This document shows, in pieces, positions 1-8,186 of a DNA stretch of 64,000 nt (position 1 is the stretch's first letter; every line of letters starts with the position of its first letter). The DNA is taken from assembly GCA_963833115.1 (NCBI GenBank), contig CAWHWS010000002.1, positions 620,001 to 684,000 on the forward strand, written 5' to 3'. A model generated the notes under the pieces. It had not been told where the DNA came from and ran no database searches. It saw only the letters and a list, made by a program, of their open reading frames with translations. Origin of the DNA: Hasllibacter sp963833115 (lineage in GTDB: Bacteria; Pseudomonadota; Alphaproteobacteria; Rhodobacterales; Rhodobacteraceae). A program made the translations under genes and the position numbers.

Positions 1-1247
1 CCGTGATAGGCGCCCATGCCCGAGGCGCCGATGCCGCCGAAGGGGAGGTCGTGCGCGGCGAGGTGCACGATCGTGCCGTTGATCGTGGCGCCGCCCGAGC
101 GGATGCGGCAGGCCATGCGCCGGGCCGCGGCCGCGTCGCGCCCGAAGACGTAGAGCGCCAGCGGCGGGGGCAGGGCTGCGATGGTCGCCTCGGCCTCGGC
201 CTCGGCGCCGTATTCGAGGATGGGCAGGACGGGGCCGAAGATCTCCTCCGTCATGAGGCCGCCGCCGGGGGGCGGGCCGATGACGATGGCCGGGTCCATC
301 CGGCCGGGGCCGGTGGCGGGCGCGCGCCGGACCTCGCCGCCCTCGGCGATCATCGCCTCCAGCCGGGCCTGCGCGCCGGGGGACAGAAGGGCGGTGTAGT
401 CGCTCCCGTCCCCGCCGGTGAAGCGGCGCGCGACCGCGAGGAGCGCGTCGGCCCAGGCGCCGGCGGTGCCGCGGGGCACGAGCATGTAGTCGGGCGCGAC
501 GCAGGTCTGTCCGGCGCTCAGCCACTTGCCCCAGCCGGCGAGTAGGGCGTGGTCCGAGGGCGAGGCGTCGGGGCGCATGACGCAGGGGCTCTTGCCGCCG
601 AGCTCCAGCGTGACGGGGGTGAGGTTCTCGGCCGCGGCGCGGGCGACGAGGCGGCCCGTGGCGGTCGATCCGGTGAAGAAGAGATGGTCGAAGGGCAGGG
701 ACGAGACCGCGGCCGCGACCTCCGGCCCGCCGAGGACGGTCGCGACCTCCTCCGGGGGGAAGACCTCCGAGAGGAGGTCCGCGAGCAGGGCCGAGGTGGC
801 CGGCGTGCGCTCGGAGGGCTTGAGGAGGACGCGGTTGCCGGCGGCGATGGCGGTGGCGAGCGGCATCAGCGCGAGCTGCACCGGGTAGTTCCAGGGCGAC
901 AGGACGCCGACGACGCCCTTGGGCTCGCGCCGGAGGATGGTCCGGCCGGGCAGGGGGCGCAGCACGCGGGCGCGCCGCTCGGCGGCCCAGCGGGGCAGGC
1001 GGGCGATCAGGTCGGAGATGCCCTCGCGGGTGAACATGATCTCGGCGGTGCGGGTCTCGACCTCGGCGCGGTGACCGAAATCGGCGGAGACGGCGCGCAC
1101 GATCCCGTCCTGCCGGGCGCCGATGGCGGCGCGCAGGGCGCGCAGCCGGGCGATGCGGGCGCGGGGAGCGGGCACGTCGGCGAGGGAGAAGGCGGCGCGC
1201 AGGCGGGCGAACGCGGCCTGGGGGGTCTCGGGGGCGGTGTCCCTCAT
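1..1247 (-). CDS. Aldehyde dehydrogenase, C-terminus cut by the window edge
   Basis: About 415 codons of an NAD(P)-dependent aldehyde dehydrogenase are visible; the C-terminus lies before position 1. The catalytic Glu is in LELGGKSP (about residue 213) and the nucleophilic Cys in GQTCVAPDY (about residue 247). The sequence most resembles the coniferyl-aldehyde dehydrogenase subgroup. The ATG at 1247 overlaps the stop of the upstream glycosyltransferase (ATGA), so it is the last visible gene of a five-gene operon. By context it would oxidise a C30 diapocarotenoid aldehyde to the acid, the AldH step of staphyloxanthin-type pathways. That substrate is inferred from the neighbours; the family assignment is secure. 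Confidence 0.88.
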   Translation of the reverse strand, partial: MRDTAPETPQAAFARLRAAFSLADVPAPRARIARLRALRAAIGARQDGIVRAVSADFGHRAEVETRTAEIMFTREGISDLIARLPRWAAERRARVLRPLPGRTILRREPKGVVGVLSPWNYPVQLALMPLATAIAAGNRVLLKPSERTPATSALLADLLSEVFPPEEVATVLGGPEVAAAVSSLPFDHLFFTGSTATGRLVARAAAENLTPVTLELGGKSPCVMRPDASPSDHALLAGWGKWLSAGQTCVAPDYMLVPRGTAGAWADALLAVARRFTGGDGSDYTALLSPGAQARLEAMIAEGGEVRRAPATGPGRMDPAIVIGPPPGGGLMTEEIFGPVLPILEYGAEAEAEATIAALPPPLALYVFGRDAAAARRMACRIRSGGATINGTIVHLAAHDLPFGGIGASGMGAYH

Positions 1248-2374
1248 TGGAAGTCGTAGCTCCGGCCGCGCCAGGTGGCGCGCTCGCCGCGCCGCGCGCC
1301 CAGGAGGGCCGACCACTGGATCCAGAGCGTGACGATCACCCCCGCGGGATGCAGGAGGACCGAGAGCGCCGGCTGGCGCAGGCGGATCGCCAGGGCCGCG
1401 CGGGCCAGCATGGTCGCGGCGATGGCGGCGAGGGAGAGCGCGGCGGCCGTCGGCGCGCCCGCGAGCCAGGAGAGCGGCGCGAGCGCCCAGGGCAGGACGT
1501 GGCCGCCGCCGAGCAGCACGGTCCAGACCGGCAGGGCGCGGGGGCGGGCCATGCCCTCGGTCGCGTTCTTGGTGAAGCCTTCGCGGATGCCGGCCCAGTC
1601 GTCGTACATGCGGCAGGAGGCGAGGGGCGCGGCGTCGATTATGTCGGTTCGCCCGCCCGTGCGCCGCACGCCCCGGGGCAGGTTCAGCCCGTCATGCATC
1701 AGGTGGCGGAAGGCGGCGTGCCCGCCCGCCCGCGCGTAGGCGTCGGCGCGCACCATCAGGAGCTGACCGCAGCCGGCGGCGAAACCCTCCTTGGGCGAGC
1801 GGCGGGCCATGACGAAGGGCAGGTAGCCCAGCAGCACGACCATGATCTGCGGGATGGCGACGATCTCCGGCAGGGTGATCGCGACCTGCCGCGGGAAGCC
1901 GGAGACGAGGGCCAGCCCGCCCCGCTCCATCGCGCCGTGGAGGCGCGCGGCGGCGTCCGGGGCGAGGCGCACGTCCGCGTCGACGAAGAGGAGGACGGGG
2001 CGCGCGGCGAGAGCGGCGAGCTGGTGGCAGGCGTGCTGCTTGCCGTTCCAGCCGGCGGGCAGGGGGGCGCCGCTTGCGAGGCGGACGCGCGGGTCGGCGC
2101 GGGCGCGGACGATGGCGGCGGTGGCGTCGGTGGAGCCGTCGTCGAGGACGACGACCTCCACCGACGCGCCCTCCTGCGCCAGGGCGCGGTCCAGGGCGGC
2201 GCCGATATTGGCGGCCTCGTCGCGGGCGGGGATCAGGATCGAGACCTCCGGCGCGGCGCCGGGCGCGGCCCGGGGCGCGCGGAACACGATCAGGTTCGCC
2301 GCCGTGACGAGGGCGTAGAGCAGCGCGAGCGCCAGGCAGATCCCGGCCAGCGCCGTGAGCGCCGCCGCGATCAC
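1244..2374 (-). CDS. Family 2 glycosyltransferase, CrtQ-like
   Basis: A 376-residue membrane-anchored GT2 enzyme. It opens with a hydrophobic helix (about residues 1-25), followed by the GT-A start VSILIPARDEAANIG, the nucleotide-sugar motif DDGSTD and the metal-binding FVDADV. Two or three hydrophobic segments lie in the C-terminal third. The layout matches CrtQ, which glycosylates 4,4'-diaponeurosporenoate in staphyloxanthin synthesis, and also HpnI-like enzymes. The GTG start at 2374 overlaps the acyltransferase stop (GTGA). Between an acyltransferase and an aldehyde dehydrogenase in a C30 carotenoid operon, glycosylation of a diapocarotenoic acid is the best inference. The sugar donor cannot be read from the sequence. 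Confidence 0.8.
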   Translation of the reverse strand: MIAAALTALAGICLALALLYALVTAANLIVFRAPRAAPGAAPEVSILIPARDEAANIGAALDRALAQEGASVEVVVLDDGSTDATAAIVRARADPRVRLASGAPLPAGWNGKQHACHQLAALAARPVLLFVDADVRLAPDAAARLHGAMERGGLALVSGFPRQVAITLPEIVAIPQIMVVLLGYLPFVMARRSPKEGFAAGCGQLLMVRADAYARAGGHAAFRHLMHDGLNLPRGVRRTGGRTDIIDAAPLASCRMYDDWAGIREGFTKNATEGMARPRALPVWTVLLGGGHVLPWALAPLSWLAGAPTAAALSLAAIAATMLARAALAIRLRQPALSVLLHPAGVIVTLWIQWSALLGARRGERATWRGRSYDFQ

Positions 2375-3168
2375 GAGCCCCGGTCCGGCATGTGGTCCGG
2401 CTCGTAGGCGCGGCCCGACAGGAGCGAGCGGGCGCGCGTCCAGCCCGCGTAGACGCCGCCGACCCCGGCGCGCCCGCCGAGCACCGTCTCGAACGCCGCC
2501 GGGTCGCGGGCGAGGGAGAGGACCGCCAGCCGGTCCTGCGCCGCCTCGAGGCCCTGCTCCAGCGCGGCCTGCAGCGCCTGCGCGTCGCCGGTGGCGGCGA
2601 CCGGCGCGCCGAAGGCCGCCAGCGCCTCGGGCCGCTTCTCGGACCAGAACGTGTACTCCAGCGCCAGCGGCACGGCGACGGTGCCGGGCACCCGCCGCAT
2701 CAGGTGCGCGAGCCCCGGGCGCAGGCGGACGGGGCGCGCGCGCGGGTCGGCGAACTCGCCCTGCGCCGTGAGCCAGAGGACGCGGCCCGGATCGGCCAGC
2801 ACCCGCTCGCCCACGCGCAGGAACCGCGCGGCGCCGGCGCGCGAGGCGGGCTCGATGCCGAAGATGCCCAGCCGCCGCATGAACCGGTAGCGATCGAGCG
2901 CGGCGGCATCCATCGGCCCGTAGCCGCGCCGGCCCGGGAACAGCCGGTCGCGCAGCACCATGAACATGGCCGGGTCCCACCAGGACGGGTGGTTGGCGTA
3001 GAGCACGAAGGACCGATCCGCCGGCAGGCCCGGCACGCCGGGGCGCGCCACGCGCACGGCCCGGAACGCGCGCCGCATCTGCCGGCGCATCACGCCGTCG
3101 AAGAAGCGCACATGGGCGTCCGAGCGCAGGACGACCGGATCGTCCGGGAGGCCCGCCGGCGCCGTCAT
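2371..3168 (-). CDS. PlsC-like acyltransferase, CrtO-type role inferred
   Basis: A 265-residue member of the 1-acylglycerol-3-phosphate acyltransferase superfamily. The HX4D catalytic motif appears as NHPSWWDP (about residues 54-61), and the substrate-pocket motif is represented by AQGEFADPRARP. No N-terminal membrane anchor is obvious, only short amphipathic stretches. The ATG at 3168 overlaps the upstream crtP-like stop by ATGA. In staphyloxanthin synthesis a different protein, CrtO, esterifies the sugar with a fatty acid; a PlsC-type enzyme here suggests an analogous final acylation of a glycosyl-diapocarotenoate. Placement between the oxygenase and the glycosyltransferase supports this. 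A general phospholipid role cannot be excluded. Confidence 0.75.
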   Translation of the reverse strand: MTAPAGLPDDPVVLRSDAHVRFFDGVMRRQMRRAFRAVRVARPGVPGLPADRSFVLYANHPSWWDPAMFMVLRDRLFPGRRGYGPMDAAALDRYRFMRRLGIFGIEPASRAGAARFLRVGERVLADPGRVLWLTAQGEFADPRARPVRLRPGLAHLMRRVPGTVAVPLALEYTFWSEKRPEALAAFGAPVAATGDAQALQAALEQGLEAAQDRLAVLSLARDPAAFETVLGGRAGVGGVYAGWTRARSLLSGRAYEPDHMPDRGS

Positions 3169-4685
3169 TCCGCCGCGACGGTGGCCGGCGCGTTCGACTG
3201 CGCGTCCGCGTGCAGGCTGTCGGCCGCGATCCACCCCGACATCAGGGCCATGGGCATGCCCGGCCCCGGATGCGCCGAGCCGCCCGCGAGGTAGAGCCCC
3301 TCCACCTGCCGCGAGCGGTTGCCCGGCTTGAACGCGCCGTTCATGCGCCCGTGGCTCACGAGCCCGTAGATCGCGCCGTCGAGGACGTTGTAGCGCTCGT
3401 GGATGTCCTGCGGCGTGAGGACGCGCTCGGTCACGATGCGCTCCTCCAGGTCGCCCATGCCGGCGGCGCGGGCGAGCTTGTCCATGATCTTGGCGCGCTC
3501 GGCCGCGATCATCGCCGGCCAGTCGTGGCCCGGGCGCAGGTGCGGGGTGTGCACGAGGACGTAGAGCGCCTCGCCCCCCTCGGGGGCGACGCCGGGCTCG
3601 GTCCGCGCGGGCGCCGCGACATAGGCGGTGGGGTCCGGCGCGGGCTCGCCGCGGTCGTAGATGGCGCCGAACTCCTCCTTGGGATCGCGGGAGAAGACGA
3701 AGTTGTGGTGCGCCAGGTGCTCGTAGGCGCGATCCAGGCCGAGGTAGAGCACGATGCCCGAGCAGGCGGCCTCGGCCTTGCGGTAGCCGAACTCCTGCCA
3801 CGCCTTGCCGCCGACCAGCTCGCGATAGGTGCGCACGCTGTCCATGTTGGACACCACGCGGTCGAAGGGCAGGCGCTCGCCGTCGGCGACCACCGCCACG
3901 GCGCGGCCGCCCTCCACCTCGATGGAGGAGACGTCCACGCCGGTGCGGTAGTCGACGCCGAGCTCCTCGCCCAGCCGGGTGAGGGCGGCGGGCACGGCGC
4001 GGGTGCCGCCCATCGGGTACCACACGCCCTCGCCCTGCTGCATCTGCGCGATGCCGCACAGGACCGCCGGGGAGGCGAGGGGGGAGGAGCCGACGTACTG
4101 GATGAAGTGCTCGAGCATCTGCTGGACGCGGGGGTCCTTCACGTCGCGCTTGATCTGGCCCGCCACGGTGCGGTGCATCCGGAGCGCCATGACGTCCGAG
4201 AGCGTGGCGAGGGACATGTTCTCCTTGAGGTTCATCGTGTCGCGGAGATCCTCGACCGAGCGCCAGAAGAAGAACTTGTCGCTCACGTCCGAGAGGCGCG
4301 AGGCCACCTGCATGAACCGCTCGAACCCCTCGCGGTCGGGGGGGCTCAGGCGGCCGATCTCGGCGGCGGCCGCCTTGGGGTCGTTCCGCAGGTCGAGGAC
4401 CGTGCCGTCGTCGTAGAAGCAGCGCCATTGGGGGTCGAGGCGCCTGAGGTCCAGGTAGTCCGACATCTCGCGCCCGGCCTCGGCGAAGATGCGGCCGAGG
4501 ACGCGGGGCATGGTCAGGATCGTGGGGCCCATGTCGAAGCGGTAGCCCGCATCCTCATGGACCGCCGCCTTGCCGCCGAGCCAGTCGTTGCGCTCCAGCA
4601 CGGTGACCTTGTGGCCCCGCGCCGCCAAGGTCGCCGCCGCCGCCAGGCCGCCGAGGCCGCCGCCGATGATGCAGGTGGTGCTCAT
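3165..4685 (-). CDS. crtP: CrtP-like diapocarotenoid oxygenase
   Basis: A 506-residue FAD-dependent carotenoid desaturase/oxygenase. The N-terminal Rossmann fold has IIGGGLGGLAAA, and the C-terminus has the family motif GGSAHPGPGMPM. It follows CrtP rather than CrtN of staphylococci at several points: FDMGPTILTMP, QYVGSSPLASPAVL, LAHHNFVFSRD and GAIYGLVSHGRMNGAFK. CrtP oxidises the terminal methyl group of diaponeurosporene or diapolycopene to an aldehyde. The ATG at 4685 overlaps the upstream crtN-like stop, so the two are co-translated. A second desaturase activity is the main alternative, since these families interconvert easily, but the paired paralogues argue for a division of labour. 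Confidence 0.82.
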   Translation of the reverse strand: MSTTCIIGGGLGGLAAAATLAARGHKVTVLERNDWLGGKAAVHEDAGYRFDMGPTILTMPRVLGRIFAEAGREMSDYLDLRRLDPQWRCFYDDGTVLDLRNDPKAAAAEIGRLSPPDREGFERFMQVASRLSDVSDKFFFWRSVEDLRDTMNLKENMSLATLSDVMALRMHRTVAGQIKRDVKDPRVQQMLEHFIQYVGSSPLASPAVLCGIAQMQQGEGVWYPMGGTRAVPAALTRLGEELGVDYRTGVDVSSIEVEGGRAVAVVADGERLPFDRVVSNMDSVRTYRELVGGKAWQEFGYRKAEAACSGIVLYLGLDRAYEHLAHHNFVFSRDPKEEFGAIYDRGEPAPDPTAYVAAPARTEPGVAPEGGEALYVLVHTPHLRPGHDWPAMIAAERAKIMDKLARAAGMGDLEERIVTERVLTPQDIHERYNVLDGAIYGLVSHGRMNGAFKPGNRSRQVEGLYLAGGSAHPGPGMPMALMSGWIAADSLHADAQSNAPATVAAE

Positions 4686-6265
4686 TCCGCCGCCTCCTTC
4701 GCGGGATCGATCGCCGTGTCCAGCGGTATGCGCTCGCGCTCCGGCAGGCCGAGGTCCTGGGCCGCCAGCGTCGCCGCTATCTTGGCGCTCTCGAAGATCG
4801 TGGGCAAACCCGATCCGGGATGCGTGCCGCCGCCCGTGAGGTAGACGCCGTCGACGTCCTCGAACCGATTGCGGGGACGCAGGTGCAGCATCTGCCCGAG
4901 GTTGTGCGCGAGATTGAAGGTCGCACCGCGGAAGATGCCCATCTGCGATTCCCAGTCGGCGGGGGTGATCATCCGCTCGGTGCGGATGCGGGGGCGGATG
5001 TCGTGGCCCGAGAGCTTGGAGAGCCGGTCGAGGATCTTCTCGCGGTAGCGCGGCCCCATCTCGTCCCAGTCGACGCCGCCCGAGAGGTTGCCGGTGGGCA
5101 CCAGGACGTAGAGCGTCGAATGCCCCTCCGGCGCCAGGGTCGGGTCGGTGACGGAGGCGTTCTGGACGTAGATCGTCGGCTCCTCGGGGGCGAGGCCGGC
5201 GTCGATCTCCTCGATGTTGTGGAGGTAGTCCTCGGAGAGGAAGATCGTGTGATGCTCCATGTCGTCCAGCCGGCCCTCGATGCCGAGATAGAGCATGAAG
5301 GTCGAGCAGGAGTACTTCTTGGCGTCGATCTTCTTGTCGGTCCAGCGCCTGCGCAGCCGGTCGGGGATGAGCTTGGGCACCGTGCCGGCGAAATCGCCGT
5401 TCACCACGACGGCGTCGGCCCCGTAGGTGCCCTGCGCGGTGCGCACGCCGACCGCGCGACGGCCGTCGAAGACGATCTCCTCGGCGGGCTCGCTCAGTCG
5501 GATGTCGATGCCGATCTCGGCGCCGACGCGGGCCATGGCGCGGGGGATCGCGTTGCATCCGCCGATCGGGTGGAAGACGCCGAACCCGTATTCGACATGC
5601 GCGACGATCGTGAAGAGGGACGGGCACTTGAACGGCGACATGCCGAGATACTTGGACTGGAAGCTGAAGGCGAGGCGCAGGTCGGGATGCTTGAACCAGC
5701 GGCGCAGGTCCTGATCCACGGTCAGCCAGGGCCGGAACAGCGGCAGGGCGCGCACCATGTCCATGCGCACCCAGTCGAGCAGGGAGTGGAACGGGCGCTG
5801 GAGGATCGGCTTGAAGACGTCGAACTTGGCGGTGTTCTCGGTCAGGTAGCGGCGCACGTTCGGCGCGTCCTCGGGGGAGATGCGCGCGGCCTCGGCGGTC
5901 AGGCGCGCGACGTCGGGGGTGGCGTCGAACGTGTTGCCGTCGTCGAACTGGAGCCGGTACATCGGGTCGAGCCGGCGCAGGTCGACCTCCTCGTCGAGGG
6001 AGCGGCCGCAGGCGTCGAACACCTCGCGCAGCACGTCGGGGTAGAGGTAGAAGGTGGGGCCGTAATCGAAGGTGAACCCGTCCTGCGTGAAGCTCGAGGT
6101 GCGCCCGCCCACGTCGGCGGAGCGCTCGAGCACGGTCACCTCGGCGCCCGCGGCGCGCAGGAGCATCGCGGTGGCCAGGCCGCCGGGGCCGGCGCCGATC
6201 ACGACGGCGCGCCGGGGCGCGGCGCCCGGTCCGGGCGGGGCGGGCGGGGGGTTCATCGCGTTCAC
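4682..6265 (-). CDS. crtN: CrtN-like C30 desaturase
   Basis: A 527-residue CrtI/CrtN-family FAD desaturase. The dinucleotide-binding GAGPGGLATA lies at about residues 24-33, and the family signature TGGGTHPGSGLP near the C-terminus. YSCSTFMLYLGI followed by HNIEEID is the pattern of staphylococcal CrtN. It would desaturate squalene or dehydrosqualene stepwise towards diaponeurosporene or diapolycopene. The GTG at 6265 is chosen because AGGAG at 6276-6280 sits 10 bases upstream; an ATG at 6256 is the alternative. It is the first gene of the minus-strand carotenoid operon and is transcribed away from hpnC. With HpnCDE next door the substrate is most likely squalene. Confidence 0.85.
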   Translation of the reverse strand: MNAMNPPPAPPGPGAAPRRAVVIGAGPGGLATAMLLRAAGAEVTVLERSADVGGRTSSFTQDGFTFDYGPTFYLYPDVLREVFDACGRSLDEEVDLRRLDPMYRLQFDDGNTFDATPDVARLTAEAARISPEDAPNVRRYLTENTAKFDVFKPILQRPFHSLLDWVRMDMVRALPLFRPWLTVDQDLRRWFKHPDLRLAFSFQSKYLGMSPFKCPSLFTIVAHVEYGFGVFHPIGGCNAIPRAMARVGAEIGIDIRLSEPAEEIVFDGRRAVGVRTAQGTYGADAVVVNGDFAGTVPKLIPDRLRRRWTDKKIDAKKYSCSTFMLYLGIEGRLDDMEHHTIFLSEDYLHNIEEIDAGLAPEEPTIYVQNASVTDPTLAPEGHSTLYVLVPTGNLSGGVDWDEMGPRYREKILDRLSKLSGHDIRPRIRTERMITPADWESQMGIFRGATFNLAHNLGQMLHLRPRNRFEDVDGVYLTGGGTHPGSGLPTIFESAKIAATLAAQDLGLPERERIPLDTAIDPAKEAAE

Positions 6266-6395
6266 GAGGCGTCTTCTCCTTGCCTAGTCGGGGCCGGCCT
6301 GGGCGCCCGCCGGCCGGGGCGAACCCGGTCCGGTATGCTTTCCTTCATCGAGATCAAGGGCCTGAACCCTTTCCCCCTCGTCCGTGCACAGCTAG

Positions 6396-6414
6396 GACAT
6401 CGAGTGCCGATGTC
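6396..6414. promoter_or_regulatory. 19-bp perfect dyad in the divergent crtN-hpnC promoter region
   Basis: GACATCG and CGATGTC form a perfect 7-bp inverted repeat around the 5-base spacer AGTGC. It lies 27 bases before the hpnC start, inside the 176-bp region between two divergent operons of the same pathway. The symmetry and location fit an operator for a dimeric regulator that could control both operons. It does not match the TGT-N12-ACA pattern bound by PpsR/CrtJ. I see no regulator gene nearby, so the binding protein is unknown. No convincing -35/-10 pair could be assigned by eye. Confidence 0.5.
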
Positions 6415-6441
6415 ACGGGGCGGCGAGAGGTGACGCGAGAG

Positions 6442-7287
6442 ATGCCCATGAGGACCCTGGCCGCGATCCCGTCCGTGCCGCCCGCCCGCACCCACCGGAG
6501 CGAGAACTTCCCCGTCGCCGGGCGCCTCCTGTGGGGGGCGGAGCGCGGCCGCGTGCTGGCCTTCTACGCCTTCGCGCGCGCGGCGGATGACGTGGCCGAC
6601 GACCCGGGCCGATCGCCTGAGCGGAAGCTCGCGCGGCTGGAGGCGTTCGAGGCGGCGCTGGACGGGCGGGACGGGGCGCCCGAGGGCGCGGCCCTGCGCG
6701 CCGCCCTGGGGTCCGGGGCGCCGGGGATCGGGCACGCGCGCACCCTCCTGGGCGCGTTCCGGCAGGACGCGCGCGGCGCGCGCTACGAGACCTGGGCGGA
6801 CCTGCGCGCCTATTGCGCGATGTCGGCCGATCCGGTGGGGCGGTTCCTGCTGTCCCTGCGGGGCGAGGGACCGGGGGCGGAGGCGCCCTCGGACGCGCTG
6901 TGCACGGCGCTGCAGGTGCTCAACCACCTGCAGGACCTGCGCGCGGACCGGGATCGGCTCGGCCGGGTCTACCTGCCCGCCGCCTGGCTCGCCGCGGCCG
7001 GCGCGGCGCCGCGGGACCTCTCGGCGCGCGCGCTCTCGCCGGGGGCGCGGGCGGCGGTGGACCGGGCGCTGGACGCCTGCGACGCCCTCCTCGACGAGGC
7101 CGCGGCCCTGCCGGGCCGGATCGCGCACCGGGGGCTGCGGGTGCAGGCGGCGGCCACGCACGCGCTGGCGCGGGGGCTCTCGGCGCGGCTGCGGGCGGGA
7201 GATCCGCTGGCCGCGCGCGTGGCGCCGGGCCGGGCGGACGTGGCGGCGGCGGTGCTGGGCGCCCTCCTCGGACGGGCGGCCAGATGA
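6442..7287 (+). CDS. hpnC: HpnC, hydroxysqualene synthase
   Basis: A 281-residue all-helical squalene/phytoene synthase-family protein. The first Asp-rich motif is AFARAADDVADDP (about residues 40-52), and the second region reads NHLQDLRADRDRLGRVYLP. HpnC converts presqualene diphosphate to hydroxysqualene in the three-enzyme bacterial route to squalene. The next genes are hpnD and hpnE in the usual order, with a 4-bp overlap. The start is ambiguous: ATG 6442 is chosen, but ATG 6448 has the better-spaced purine-rich site GCGAGAG. Squalene here could feed C30 carotenoids, hopanoids or both; no hopene cyclase gene lies in the window. Confidence 0.88.
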   Translation: MPMRTLAAIPSVPPARTHRSENFPVAGRLLWGAERGRVLAFYAFARAADDVADDPGRSPERKLARLEAFEAALDGRDGAPEGAALRAALGSGAPGIGHARTLLGAFRQDARGARYETWADLRAYCAMSADPVGRFLLSLRGEGPGAEAPSDALCTALQVLNHLQDLRADRDRLGRVYLPAAWLAAAGAAPRDLSARALSPGARAAVDRALDACDALLDEAAALPGRIAHRGLRVQAAATHALARGLSARLRAGDPLAARVAPGRADVAAAVLGALLGRAAR

Positions 7288-8186
7288 GCGGCGCGCCGCC
7301 GGCCGAGGGCCACGCCCTGACCGGCTTCGCGCCACCCGCCGGGCGCGCGGACGCGGCCGCGGTGCGCCGGATCGTCGCGGCGGCGTCCTCCTCCTTCGCC
7401 ACCGGCATGCGCGTGCTGCCTCGGCGCCGGCGCGAGGCGATCCGCGCGATCTACGCGTTCTGCCGGATCGTGGACGACATCGCCGACGGGGACGCGCCCG
7501 GCGCGCGGGACCCGGCCGCGCGCCCCGCCATGCTCGCCGCCTGGGAGGAGGAGGTCCTGCGCGCGCGGTCCGGCGCGCCGCGCACCGCCGTGGGCGCCGA
7601 GATCGCCCGCGCGATGGGGCGCTACGACCTGCCGCTGGGCGAGTTCCTCCTGGTGCTGGACGGGATGCGCATGGATTCGGGGGGCATCGTCGCGCCCTCC
7701 TCCGAGCGGCTGACGGCCTATGTGCGGCGCGTCTCCGGCGCGGTGGGCATGCTCTCGATGCGCTGCTTCGGGGCCTGGCGGGGCGAGGCGTCCGAGCGGT
7801 TCACCACCAACCTGGCGCTGGCGCTGCAGCTTACGAACATCCTGCGCGACGTGGAGGAGGACGCGGCCCTCGGCCGGCTCTACCTGCCGGCGCACGTCCT
7901 TCGGGCGGCCGGCGTGCCCGAGGAGCCGCTCGCGGCGGCGGCGCATCCCAACCTGCCGGCGGCGCGCGCGGCGCTGGGGCGCGAGGCGCGGACGGCCTTC
8001 GCCCTGGCGGCGATCGAGATCCCGGCGCACGACCGGCTGCGCCTGCTGCCCGCGCTCCTGATGATGGGGCCCTACGAGCGGCTGCTGGCGCGGATGGAGG
8101 CCGACTGGTCGTGCCCGCCGGCGCGCCGCTCGGGCTTCGGCAAGGTGCTGGACGGCACGCGGCTCGCGGCGCGGGGCGCGCCTTGA
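7284..8186 (+). CDS. hpnD: HpnD, presqualene diphosphate synthase
   Basis: A 300-residue squalene/phytoene synthase-family enzyme. It has both diphosphate-binding motifs: YAFCRIVDDIADG (about residues 51-63) and LTNILRDVEEDAALGRLYLP. HpnD condenses two farnesyl diphosphates to presqualene diphosphate. A CrtM-like enzyme that makes dehydrosqualene directly would share these motifs, but the arrangement hpnC-hpnD-hpnE is specific to the hydroxysqualene route. The ATG overlaps the hpnC stop (ATGA) and the gene in turn overlaps hpnE, implying coupled translation in one operon. Confidence 0.88.
   Translation: MSGAPPAEGHALTGFAPPAGRADAAAVRRIVAAASSSFATGMRVLPRRRREAIRAIYAFCRIVDDIADGDAPGARDPAARPAMLAAWEEEVLRARSGAPRTAVGAEIARAMGRYDLPLGEFLLVLDGMRMDSGGIVAPSSERLTAYVRRVSGAVGMLSMRCFGAWRGEASERFTTNLALALQLTNILRDVEEDAALGRLYLPAHVLRAAGVPEEPLAAAAHPNLPAARAALGREARTAFALAAIEIPAHDRLRLLPALLMMGPYERLLARMEADWSCPPARRSGFGKVLDGTRLAARGAP

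Noticed and set aside
3165..6265. Reading the two desaturase genes as a C40 phytoene desaturase pair
   Set aside because: Their sequence patterns follow staphylococcal CrtN and CrtP, and the neighbouring synthases are HpnC/HpnD rather than CrtB.
6266..6441. PpsR/CrtJ-type binding site in the carotenoid promoter region
   Set aside because: No TGT-N12-ACA palindrome is present; only the unrelated GACATCG dyad was found.
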